Assembly (NCBI RefSeq): GCF_025137375.1
Contig: NZ_CP073720.1
Location: 5,232,501 to 5,296,500 of the forward strand
Length of the DNA stretch: 64,000 nucleotides
Source: Dactylosporangium fulvum
GTDB taxonomy: Bacteria > Actinomycetota > Actinomycetes > Mycobacteriales > Micromonosporaceae
Direction: 5' to 3'
Shown: positions 24,671 through 32,705 of the stretch, in pieces
Numbering within the stretch: the first letter of the stretch is position 1
How the letters are laid out: every line of letters starts with the position of its first letter
Program-made: the position numbers and the translations under genes
Notes under the pieces: model-generated
What the model saw: only the letters and a program-made list of their open reading frames with translations
Told to the model about the DNA's origin: nothing
Database searches by the model: none

Positions 24671-26080
24671 GTGACTCAGACGCCAGACCAGCCCCTGGAC
24701 CTGCCACGCACCGTGGGAGAGCTCCGGGCTACCGGCCACCGGTTCCGCACCGTCAAGGAGGAGCTGCGCGAGAACCTCCTCGCCCGGCTGCGCTCCGGCG
24801 AGCCGCGCTTCCCAGGCATCGTCGGCTACGAAGACACCGTCCTTCCCGAGCTCGAACGGGCCATCCTCGCCGGGCACGACGTCGTGCTGCTGGGCGAGCG
24901 GGGCCAGGGCAAGACCCGCGTCATCCGCGGCCTGGTCGGCCTGCTCGACGAGTGGACCCCGGTCATCGCCGGGTCCGAGCTCAACGAGCATCCTTTCGCG
25001 CCGATCACCCCGGCGTCCAGGCGCCTGACGGCCGAGGCCGGCGACGCCCTGCCGGTCGACTGGCTGCACCGGTCGTTGCGGTACGGCGAGAAGCTCGCCA
25101 CCCCCGACACCAGTGTCGGTGACCTCATCGGCGACGTCGACCCGATCCGCGTCGCGCAGGGGCGCACGCTCGGCGACCCGGAGACGATCCACTTCGGCCT
25201 GGTCCCGCGGACCAACCGCGGCATCTTCGCCGTCAACGAGCTGCCCGACCTCGCCGAGCGCATCCAGGTGTCGCTGCTCAACGTGCTGGAGGAGCGGGAC
25301 ATCCAGGTGCGTGGCTACCAGCTGCGCCTGCCGCTCGACCTGCTGCTCGTGGCCAGTGCCAACCCGGAGGACTACACCAACCGCGGGCGGATCATCACCC
25401 CGCTCAAGGACCGGTTCGGCGCCGAGATCCGCACCCACTACCCGCTCGACCTCGAGCTGGAGATCGACCTGGTCCGGCAGGAGGCGCAGCTCGTCGCGCA
25501 GGTCCCCGACCACGTCCTCGAGGTGCTCGCCCGGTTCACCCGGGCGGTCCGCGAGTCGCCGTCCGTCGACGCCCGCTCCGGCGTCTCGGCCCGGTTCGCC
25601 ATCGCCGCCGCCGAGACCGTCGCCGCGTCCGCGTTGCGCCGGGCCGGGCTGCTCGACGAGGAACTGCCGGTCGCGCGCATCGGCGACACGGTGTCGGTGA
25701 CCAGCACCCTGCGCGGCAAGGTCGAGTTCGACAGCGGCGAGGAGGGGCGGGAGATCGAGATCCTCGCGCACCTGCTGCGCACCGCGACCGCCGACACGTT
25801 CCGCGGCCGGCTCGCCGGCCTGGACCTGTCCGGCTTCACCGACCTCGTCGCCGAGGGCCAGGTCATCGAGACCGGCGAACTGTCCGGCGCCGACGACATC
25901 CTCCGCCAGGTCGGCACGGTGCCCGGCCTGGCGAAGGTGCTGGAGCGCCTCGGGCTCGGCGACGCGCCCGGCCGCGGCGAGGCCGCGGCCGGTATCGAGT
26001 TCGCGCTCGAAGGGCTGCACCTGACCCGCCGGCTCAGCAAGGATCTCACCGAAGACGGCCGCACCGTGTACGGAGGCTGA
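24671..26080 (+). CDS. MoxR/ChlI-like AAA+ ATPase (Rv0958-like)
   Basis: A 469-residue AAA+ ATPase. Walker A is GERGQGKT (residues 75-82). The Walker B region is GIFAVNELPDLAERIQVSLL, sensor 1 lies in LLLVASANPEDYTNRGRIITPLKDRFGA, and a C-terminal helical domain follows. It resembles the putative magnesium-chelatase-like protein Rv0958 of M. tuberculosis. Magnesium chelatase for chlorophyll or cobalt chelatase is not implied. Such ATPases work with a VWA-domain partner, encoded directly downstream, to remodel or insert cofactors into target proteins. GTG start; the next gene begins 5 bp after its stop. Confidence 0.88.
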   Translation: MTQTPDQPLDLPRTVGELRATGHRFRTVKEELRENLLARLRSGEPRFPGIVGYEDTVLPELERAILAGHDVVLLGERGQGKTRVIRGLVGLLDEWTPVIAGSELNEHPFAPITPASRRLTAEAGDALPVDWLHRSLRYGEKLATPDTSVGDLIGDVDPIRVAQGRTLGDPETIHFGLVPRTNRGIFAVNELPDLAERIQVSLLNVLEERDIQVRGYQLRLPLDLLLVASANPEDYTNRGRIITPLKDRFGAEIRTHYPLDLELEIDLVRQEAQLVAQVPDHVLEVLARFTRAVRESPSVDARSGVSARFAIAAAETVAASALRRAGLLDEELPVARIGDTVSVTSTLRGKVEFDSGEEGREIEILAHLLRTATADTFRGRLAGLDLSGFTDLVAEGQVIETGELSGADDILRQVGTVPGLAKVLERLGLGDAPGRGEAAAGIEFALEGLHLTRRLSKDLTEDGRTVYGG

Positions 26081-26085
26081 AACCT

Positions 26086-28038
26086 TTGCGCCACAACAGG
26101 TTCCGCTACGGGGCATGGCGCGGCGGGCCCGACCCGCTCGCCCCGCCCTACGACGTGCGCGCCGCCGTCGACGAGGTCGGCGCCGAGGTTCTCGGGGGCG
26201 GCAGCCTGCGGGAGGCGCTGCGCAACCTGTTGCGCCGCGGCCCGCAGGGCGGCCGTGGCCTCGACGACCTGCTCGCCCGGGCCCGGCGCCTGCGCCGCGA
26301 CGCGATGCGCCGCGGCGACCTCGACGGCGCCGTGACCCGGGCACAGCAGCTGCTCGACCAGGCCCTCGCCGCCGAGCGCGACGAGCTGGCCCGGCACGAC
26401 ACCGACGAGGCCCGCTTCAACGAGACGGTCCTCGACAGCCTGCCGAGGTCCACCGCGCGGGCCGTCGAGGAGCTCTCGCGGTACAACTGGAAATCCGATG
26501 AGGCGAGGGGCCTCTACCAGCAGATCCTCGACCAGCTCCGGCGTGAGGTGCTCGACCAGCGCTTCCGCGGCCTGCAGCAGGCGCTGCAGGACCCGGCCGC
26601 CAACGAGCGGACGCGGGAGATGCTCCAGGATCTCAACGCACTGCTGGAGCGCCACGCCCGCGGCGAGCACACCGACGACGCGTTCGCGCGGTTCATGGAG
26701 CGGCACGGCGAGTTCTTCCCGGAGAAGCCCGCCAACGTCGACGAGCTGATCGACGCCCTCGCGCGGCGGGCGGCGGCGGGGGAGCGGCTGATGCGGTCGC
26801 TGACCCCGCAGCAGCGCGACGAGCTGCAGTCGCTCATGGAACAGTCGCTGGGCAACCTCGCCGGGGAGATGGGGCGGCTCACCGACAACCTGCGGGCGCT
26901 GCGGCCCGACCTCAACTGGGGCCGCGGCGAGCGGGTGCGCGGCCAGCGCGACCTCGGCTACGGCGAGGCCGCCGGCGCCCTCGAGGAGATCGGCGACCTG
27001 GACGACCTGCTCGACCAGCTCGGCCAGGAGCACCCGGGAGCGACGCTGGACGACGTCGACGTCGAGGCCGTCGAGCGGCAGCTCGGCCGGTCCGCCGCCG
27101 ACGACCTGCGCCGCCTGCGCGAGCTGGAGCAGCAGCTGCGCCGGCAGGGCTGGGTCACCCGCGGCGGCGACGGCCTCACACTCAGCCCGAAGGCGTTGCG
27201 CCGGCTCGGCGGCACCGCGCTGCGGACCGTGTTCTCGCAGCTCGAGGCGGGCCGGCAGGGCCAGCACGACCTGCGTGACGCGGGTGCCGCCGGGGAGCTG
27301 ACCGGGGCGTCACGGCGGTGGGCGTATGGCGACGAGCAGCCCATCGACGTGGTCCGCACGATCGGCAACGCGGTGCGCCGCCAGGCGACCGGCGGGGCCA
27401 CGACGCTGCCGATCCGGCTCGACGTCGAGGACTTCGAGATCGCCGAGACCGAGCGGCGCGTCTCGGCCGCGGTCGCGCTCTGCGTCGACCTGTCGTTCTC
27501 GATGATGGCTGACGGCCGGTGGGGCCCGATGAAACAGGCCGCGCTCGCGCTGTCACACCTGGTGGCGACCCGGTTCCCGCAGGACGCCCTGCAGATCATC
27601 GGCTTCGGGCGCTACGCCATGAAGCTGTCCCAGGAGGAACTGGCGGCCGTCGAGCCGGACATGGTGCAGGGCACCAACCTGCAGCACGCCCTGCGTCTCG
27701 CCGCGCGGCACCTGCGCCGCCACCCCGGCTCCGACCCGGTCGTCCTGGTCGTCACCGACGGTGAACCGACGGCGCACCTGCTGGACGACGGCTCGTCGTA
27801 CTTCATGTGGCCGTCCACCCGCGAGACGGTGTCCGCGACGGTCCACGAGGTCGACCAGCTCACCCGGTTCGGCGCGGTGCTGAACTTCTTCATGCTCGGC
27901 GAGGATCTGGGACTGCGCCGCTTCGTCGACGCGGTCGCCCGGCGCAACGGCGGCCGGGTCTTCACGCCCGACGCCGACGACCTCGGCCGATACGTCGTCT
28001 CCGACTACATCCGCGCCCGCCGCGCCCGCCGGGGCTGA
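26086..28038 (+). CDS. VWA-domain protein partner of the AAA+ ATPase (Rv0959-like)
   Basis: A 650-residue protein. The N-terminal 430 residues are helical, charged and rich in Arg, Glu and Leu, with coiled-coil-like stretches. The C-terminal VWA domain (about 455-645) has a full MIDAS: D468-x-S470-x-S472 in CVDLSFSM, a Thr in MVQGTNLQHAL and an Asp in VVTDGEP. The pair matches the Rv0958/Rv0959 arrangement and the general MoxR-VWA partnership. TTG start with GGAGG about 10 nt upstream, 5 bp after the ATPase stop, so translation is probably coupled. The client of the complex is unknown. Confidence 0.88.
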   Translation: MRHNRFRYGAWRGGPDPLAPPYDVRAAVDEVGAEVLGGGSLREALRNLLRRGPQGGRGLDDLLARARRLRRDAMRRGDLDGAVTRAQQLLDQALAAERDELARHDTDEARFNETVLDSLPRSTARAVEELSRYNWKSDEARGLYQQILDQLRREVLDQRFRGLQQALQDPAANERTREMLQDLNALLERHARGEHTDDAFARFMERHGEFFPEKPANVDELIDALARRAAAGERLMRSLTPQQRDELQSLMEQSLGNLAGEMGRLTDNLRALRPDLNWGRGERVRGQRDLGYGEAAGALEEIGDLDDLLDQLGQEHPGATLDDVDVEAVERQLGRSAADDLRRLRELEQQLRRQGWVTRGGDGLTLSPKALRRLGGTALRTVFSQLEAGRQGQHDLRDAGAAGELTGASRRWAYGDEQPIDVVRTIGNAVRRQATGGATTLPIRLDVEDFEIAETERRVSAAVALCVDLSFSMMADGRWGPMKQAALALSHLVATRFPQDALQIIGFGRYAMKLSQEELAAVEPDMVQGTNLQHALRLAARHLRRHPGSDPVVLVVTDGEPTAHLLDDGSSYFMWPSTRETVSATVHEVDQLTRFGAVLNFFMLGEDLGLRRFVDAVARRNGGRVFTPDADDLGRYVVSDYIRARRARRG

Positions 28039-28060
28039 GGGGTGTTTCGGATTCCGGGTC

Positions 28061-28097
28061 CGAGGGGTACCAGACGTATGTCGATCAGTACCCCTCG
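28061..28097 (+). promoter_or_regulatory. Inverted repeat between the VWA gene and the small membrane gene
   Basis: CGAGGGGTAC (28061-28070) and GTACCCCTCG (28088-28097) with a 17-bp spacer lie 22 bp after the VWA stop and 15 bp before the small-protein ATG. It could terminate the operon, act as an operator for the small gene, or both. Confidence 0.45.
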
Positions 28098-28112
28098 TAC
28101 CGGGAGTCCAAG

Positions 28113-28268
28113 ATGCTCATCCTCGGTTTGGTCCTCTTCCTGCTCGGGCTCTTCCTGCATGTCGGCATCCTGGAGACGATCGGCATCGTGCTGCTGATCA
28201 TCGGGGCCGTGCTGTGGATCCTGGGTGCCGTCGGCCGCCCGCTCGCCGGGCGCCGGCACTATTGGTGA
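28113..28268 (+). CDS. Small membrane protein, DUF6131-like
   Basis: A 51-residue protein, almost entirely two hydrophobic helices (MLILGLVLFLLGLFLHVGIL and TIGIVLLIIGAVLWILGAV) ending in the basic tail GRPLAGRRHYW. This pattern matches a widespread actinobacterial small membrane family. GGGAG lies about 7 nt before the ATG. Its last 10 bp overlap the convergent GtrA gene. Function unknown; small proteins of this type are often stress-induced. Confidence 0.8.
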   Translation: MLILGLVLFLLGLFLHVGILETIGIVLLIIGAVLWILGAVGRPLAGRRHYW

Positions 28269-28708
28269 ACGGTCACCTTCGCGGCGGCCCCCGCGCCTGA
28301 CGCGGGGGCCGCCTGCGCGCCGCCGAAGGTCCAGAAGCGGTACAGCAGGTAGTTCCACACGAGGTTGGTCCCGCCGGCCAGGACCCGCGCGGCCAGCAGC
28401 GGCATCCCGAGGGCGTGCAGCCCCTCCACCGCGCCCAGCGTGAGCAGGAAGTCGCCGAGCACCTGCACCGCGAACCGGGCCACCTGCGGCCCCACCGGCC
28501 GGTCCTGGGCGTGGAAGGCGAAGTACCGGTTGAGGACGAAGTTCAGCGCGTAGGTCACCCAGAACGCGATGCTGACCGCCGCCCACACCGGCAGCGGCGT
28601 GAACGCCTTGAGCAGCGCCAGCAGCGTCAGGTCGAACGCGAAACCGACCGCACCGAACGCCAGGAACCGGGTCAGCGTGTGCCGCAGCAGGCGCCGCAGG
28701 GTGCTCAT
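28259..28708 (-). CDS. GtrA-family membrane protein
   Basis: A 149-residue protein with four membrane helices. FLAFGAVGFAFDLTLLALL starts the domain, then FWVTYALNFVLNRYFAF and NLVWNYLLYRFWTF give the two Asn/Tyr/Arg-Phe signatures of GtrA. Family members move lipid-linked sugars across the membrane or support glycosyltransferases in cell-surface polymer synthesis. The start overlaps the stop of the TPR gene (ATGA), so the two are co-translated. The 3' end overlaps the small membrane gene on the other strand. Confidence 0.9.
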   Translation of the reverse strand: MSTLRRLLRHTLTRFLAFGAVGFAFDLTLLALLKAFTPLPVWAAVSIAFWVTYALNFVLNRYFAFHAQDRPVGPQVARFAVQVLGDFLLTLGAVEGLHALGMPLLAARVLAGGTNLVWNYLLYRFWTFGGAQAAPASGAGAAAKVTVHQ

Positions 28709-30495
28709 CGCGACGAGAACCACTTCCGCCGCTTGCGGACCGGCGCCGCCGGTGGGCGGCCGGCCACCTCGCGGGCGAGCGCCGTCACCTCCGGTACCAT
28801 CTCCGGGGTCATCAGGACGATCCCGGCGAGGGAGTCACGGATCGTCACGGCCCGCCGCTGCGACGCCTCCACCGCGGTCACGAACCGGCGGCCGACGGTC
28901 CCGGCGACCTCCGCCCGGCACGCCGGGTCCAGCCAGGCCGCGACGGCCAGCGCGAAACACGCCGCCTCCGTGGTCCAGTCCTCGACGCCGAACGCGATCT
29001 CCGTCAGCAGCTCCCGGGCGCGGCCCGTGTCGCCGGGCGCCGCTCCCGCCCGCAGCTCGTCGCAGTGCAGCAGGCCCAGGCAGGCGAACACCTGCGCGGA
29101 CCGCTCCCACCAGCCGTCGGGCAGCTCCCGCGCCGGCGCGGGCGGGTGGACCAGCAGCGACAGCAGCTCCTCGGCCGGCAGCTGCCCCAGCGGCAGCGCC
29201 CGGTCGTACGCGCCGACCGGGTGCGGCCACGCCGGCGCGGCGACGCGGGCCAGCAGCTCCCGGCCGCGCGCCGAGGCCGGCTCCACCGTCGGGTACGCGT
29301 CGAGGCCGTCGTAGCGCCACAGCACCCGGCCCGGCCGCAGCGGGGCCACCAGGTCCGCGGGCGGCGGCCCGGCGATCTCGACGGCCAGGCGGGGCATCCG
29401 CCGCCGCAGCAGGGCGAGCGCGCTCGGTACCTCCAGCGCCGACAGCCGCATCGCGCCCTCGGTGTCACGCCGGTCCGTCGGGACCTGGGCGAGGAAGTTC
29501 ACGCAGGCCTCGGTCGGCCCGGCGGCGATGCCGAGCCACGGCGTGCCGCCGCAGGCGCCCTCGAGGTCGGTGTGCTCGTGGCTGTACACCGGGTGGGTGC
29601 GCATGAAGTCGACGAGCCCGACCAGGTGCCGCACGTCGTCGTCGCGGCCGAAGCGCAGCCGGGCCGCGGTGTGGGCGGCACAGTCGAAGTCGGGCGCCGC
29701 GCGGGTCGCGAGGTCGAGCAGCTCCAGGGCCTCGTCGAGCCGGCCCGCCTCGCCCAGCCAGTTCGCCATGTCCGCGCACAGGTCGATGTCGGCCGGCGAG
29801 GCCCGCCACGCCGCCCGCATGACCTTCAGCGCGGTGTCGAGGCGGCCGTCGGCGCGCAGCGCGTACGCGTACCAGACCGAGGTGAGCTTGTCGGGGTGCA
29901 GCCGGTGCCCGCGCCGGCCCCAGCGGACCGCCTCGGCGACGTGGCCGGGGAACCGCCGGGCGAGCCCCGCCGCGGCGCCGTGCAGCATCGCGTGGTCCGG
30001 GTGCGCCGCCGTCGCCCGGCGGGCGAGGTCGAGGTACACCTCGTTGGCCTTCGCCACCTCCGGGCCGGCCGGGTCGCCGAGCCGCTGCATCACGCCGATG
30101 AACAGGCGGGACAGGTCGTCGGGGTCGACGCGGGCCACGTCGAGCGCCCGCACCCAGCTGACGTCCGCCCACGGCAGCGCCGGCTCGTGCTTCGTCGCCT
30201 GGACGAGCAGCTGCAGCGCCTCGAGCGGTGCGATGGCGGCCTGCAGGTGGGCCCGCGCCACGACGGTGCCGATGTAGGCCGGCTCCTCGAGCGGGAACAG
30301 CGCCATCGCACCGCGGCCGGCGCGGCTGGCGAGCGCGGCGAGCACTTCGTGCACCTCGGGCAGTGCCGGGGCCCACGCGATCGCACCGGCGAGGTGGTTC
30401 GCCGCGTGTGCCAGGTCGTCGTCCGCGAGCGCGACCCGGGCGAGGGACAGCTCGCCGTGCGCCTGCGCGACCGGATCCTCTTCAGTCACAGCCAC
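28705..30495 (-). CDS. Tetratricopeptide-repeat protein
   Basis: A protein of about 596 residues, cytoplasmic, without signal or membrane segments. The N-terminal half shows TPR-like helix pairs (ELSLARVALADDDLAHAANHLAGAIAWAP, RGHRLHPDKLTSVWYAYALRADGRLDTALKVM, DMANWLGEAGRLDEALELLDLATRAAPDF). The C-terminal half has no domain I recognise, and the tail is basic (VRKRRKWFSSR). It is likely a scaffold; the coupled GtrA gene suggests a link with surface glycosylation, but that is inference. A GTG at 30495 is chosen, with another possible GTG at 30489; the first residues upstream of these are not protein-like. Confidence 0.8.
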   Translation of the reverse strand: MAVTEEDPVAQAHGELSLARVALADDDLAHAANHLAGAIAWAPALPEVHEVLAALASRAGRGAMALFPLEEPAYIGTVVARAHLQAAIAPLEALQLLVQATKHEPALPWADVSWVRALDVARVDPDDLSRLFIGVMQRLGDPAGPEVAKANEVYLDLARRATAAHPDHAMLHGAAAGLARRFPGHVAEAVRWGRRGHRLHPDKLTSVWYAYALRADGRLDTALKVMRAAWRASPADIDLCADMANWLGEAGRLDEALELLDLATRAAPDFDCAAHTAARLRFGRDDDVRHLVGLVDFMRTHPVYSHEHTDLEGACGGTPWLGIAAGPTEACVNFLAQVPTDRRDTEGAMRLSALEVPSALALLRRRMPRLAVEIAGPPPADLVAPLRPGRVLWRYDGLDAYPTVEPASARGRELLARVAAPAWPHPVGAYDRALPLGQLPAEELLSLLVHPPAPARELPDGWWERSAQVFACLGLLHCDELRAGAAPGDTGRARELLTEIAFGVEDWTTEAACFALAVAAWLDPACRAEVAGTVGRRFVTAVEASQRRAVTIRDSLAGIVLMTPEMVPEVTALAREVAGRPPAAPVRKRRKWFSSR

Positions 30496-30597
30496 GCGGG
30501 CAGGGTATTGCAACGTCCGAATGCCGCAGCTGGCGGGTGCTTCACCCGTTCGGGTCACCCTCGACGGACCACGATGATCGCCGATGAACGTCGACTG

Positions 30598-30972
30598 TCA
30601 GCCGGGCCGGCAGGTGCCCAACACCCGTGTGACCGTGACCATGATCACCACGCGTGCCGGGTTGACCCGCGGCTGCCGGTAGCGGCTGGCGTACCGCTCC
30701 TCCGCATCCCGTACGACCTCGGGATCCGTATCGACGACGGCCGTCCCCTCCAGGGTGCTCCATCGGCGCCCGTCCACCTGCGTGATCGCGACCCGCGGGT
30801 TGTTCCGGACGTTGCGCACCTTCTGCGACGTCCCCGAGGTGATCACCCGCGCGACGCCGGTCACCGGGTCGTAGGTGGCGCCCACCGGCACCACGTGCGG
30901 CGTCCCGTCCCGCCGGAGCGTCGTCAGCGTGCAGAGATGCCGCTCGGCCCAGAACTCCTCGAACGGTGTCAC
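30598..30972 (-). CDS. PPOX-class (F420/FMN-binding split-barrel) oxidoreductase
   Basis: A 124-residue split-barrel flavin/F420-binding protein. The pattern HLCTLTTLRRDGTPHVVPVGATYDP, VITSGTSQKVRNVRNNPRVAI and GRRWSTLEGTAVV is typical of the actinobacterial F420-dependent PPOX family. These enzymes reduce small substrates using reduced F420. The GTG at 30972 with GGAGG 7 nt upstream is preferred to longer starts. It lies 29 bp downstream of the ABC-F gene on the same strand, so the two may be an operon. Confidence 0.9.
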   Translation of the reverse strand: MTPFEEFWAERHLCTLTTLRRDGTPHVVPVGATYDPVTGVARVITSGTSQKVRNVRNNPRVAITQVDGRRWSTLEGTAVVDTDPEVVRDAEERYASRYRQPRVNPARVVIMVTVTRVLGTCRPG

Positions 30973-31001
30973 ACCGTCACCTCCGCTGTGCTCCGGACCG
31001 T

Positions 31002-32618
31002 TCACTGTTCACGCACCTGCCCGTCCGTGACCGCGACGTGCCGGTTGGTGTGCACGGCCGCCAGCATCCGCCGGTCGTGGGTGACCAGCAGCAGCGTGCC
31101 GGGGTAGCCGTCGAGGGCCTGCTCCAGCTGCTCGATCGCCGGCAGGTCGAGGTGGTTCGTCGGCTCGTCGAGGACCAGCAGGTTGACGCCCCGGCCCTGC
31201 AACAGCGCCAGGGCCGCCCGGGTGCGCTCGCCGGGCGACAGGCTCTTCGCCGGGCGCAGCACGTGCCCGGCGCGCAGGCCGAACTTCGCCAGCAAGGTCC
31301 GCACGTCCGCCGGATTCTCGTCCGGTACCTGCTGACGGAACGCGTCGAGCAGCGTCGCGTCCCCTTCGAACATGCGCCGGGCCTGGTCGACCTCGCCGAC
31401 GACCACGCCGGGACCGAGGTGCGCCGTGCCGGTGTCGAGCGGGATCCGCCCGAGCAGCGCGCCGAGCAGGGTCGTCTTGCCGGAGCCGTTGGCGCCGGTG
31501 ATCGCCACCCGGTCAGCCCAGTCGATCTGCAGGTCGACCGGGCCGAGGGTGAACCCGCCGCGGCGCACGGTCGCATCACGCAGCGTCGCCACCACCGCGC
31601 CCGCCCGCGGCGCCGCGGCGATCTCCATCCGCAGCTGCCACTCCTTGCGTGGCTCCTCGACAACCTCCAGGCGCTCGATCAGCCGGTCGGTCTGGCGGGC
31701 CTTCGCCGCCTGCTTCTCCGTCGACTCGATCCGCTTGCTCTTGCCGATCTTGTCGTTGTCGGACTGCTTGCGGCGGGCGTTCTTCACGCCCTTCTCCATC
31801 CAGGCGCGCTGGGTGCGGGCACGGGTCTCCAGCTCGGCCTTCGTCTCCGCGTAATCCTCGTAGCGCTCCCGGGCGTGCCGCCGCGCGACCTCCCGCTCCT
31901 CCAGATAGCCCGCGTACCCGCCGCCGTAGTGGTTGACCTGCTGCTGCGCCAGGTCCAGCTCCAGGATCCGGGTCGCGGTCCGGGCCAGGAACTCACGGTC
32001 GTGGCTGACCAGCACCGCGCCGCTCTTGAGGCCCCGGACGAACCGCTCCAGCCGCTCCAGGCCCTCGAGGTCAAGATCGTTGGTCGGTTCGTCGAGGAGG
32101 AAGATGTCGTACCGGCTGAGCAGCAGCGACGCCATGCCGGCGCGCGCCGCCTGACCGCCGGACAGCGCCGTCATCGGCAGGTCGAGGTTGTCGGCGATCT
32201 CCTCGGCCCGCTCGTCGAAGTCCGCGCCGCCGAGCGCGAGCCAGCGCTCGAGGGCGGTGCCGTACTCGTCCTCCGCGGCCGGGTCGGTCGCGAGCGCCTC
32301 GGCCGCCGCCTCCATCCGGCGTTGTGCCTCGGCGACGCCTGTCCGGCGGGCCAGGAACTCGCGGACCGTCTCACCCGGGCGGCGGTCCGGCTCCTGCGGC
32401 AGGTAGCCGATCGTGGCCGTCGGCGGGTTCAGCTGGATGCCGCCGTGCTCCGCGGGCAGCAGCCCGGCGAGCGTGCGCAGCAGCGTCGACTTGCCCGCCC
32501 CGTTGACCCCGACGAGCCCGACGACGTCGCCCGGCGCCACGACCAGATCGAGATCCGAGAACAGGGCCCGGTCGCCGTGCCCGGCGGCGAGACCCTTGGC
32601 CACCAACGTTGCAGACAT
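31002..32618 (-). CDS. ABC-F family ATP-binding protein
   Basis: A 538-residue soluble protein with two ABC ATPase domains and no membrane part. Walker A motifs are VNGAGKSTLLRT and ANGSGKTTLLGA; signatures are LSGGQAARAGMAS and LSPGERTRAALAL, and Walker B motifs are FLLDEPTNDLDL and LVLDEPTNHLDL. The linker between the domains (about residues 235-310) is charged and helical (RARTQRAWMEKGVKNARRKQSDNDK), the part that reaches into the ribosomal E site in ABC-F proteins. Roles range from translation factor to ribosome protection against antibiotics; sequence alone does not tell which. It is divergent from a DHA2 efflux pump 87 bp away, which favours a resistance role. Confidence 0.92.
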   Translation of the reverse strand: MSATLVAKGLAAGHGDRALFSDLDLVVAPGDVVGLVGVNGAGKSTLLRTLAGLLPAEHGGIQLNPPTATIGYLPQEPDRRPGETVREFLARRTGVAEAQRRMEAAAEALATDPAAEDEYGTALERWLALGGADFDERAEEIADNLDLPMTALSGGQAARAGMASLLLSRYDIFLLDEPTNDLDLEGLERLERFVRGLKSGAVLVSHDREFLARTATRILELDLAQQQVNHYGGGYAGYLEEREVARRHARERYEDYAETKAELETRARTQRAWMEKGVKNARRKQSDNDKIGKSKRIESTEKQAAKARQTDRLIERLEVVEEPRKEWQLRMEIAAAPRAGAVVATLRDATVRRGGFTLGPVDLQIDWADRVAITGANGSGKTTLLGALLGRIPLDTGTAHLGPGVVVGEVDQARRMFEGDATLLDAFRQQVPDENPADVRTLLAKFGLRAGHVLRPAKSLSPGERTRAALALLQGRGVNLLVLDEPTNHLDLPAIEQLEQALDGYPGTLLLVTHDRRMLAAVHTNRHVAVTDGQVREQ

Positions 32619-32705
32619 CCGGATAGTGTGCCTCAGCGTGTCCGGGCCGGCCGCGGGGAGTAGCTTGATTTTGAAACGCGAACGGCTCGAAACAGGAGTG
32701 ACGTC

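Noticed and set aside
24671..26080. Chlorophyll or cobalamin chelatase subunit
   Set aside because: No chlH/cobN-type large subunit nearby; the sequence fits the MoxR-like Rv0958 group better.
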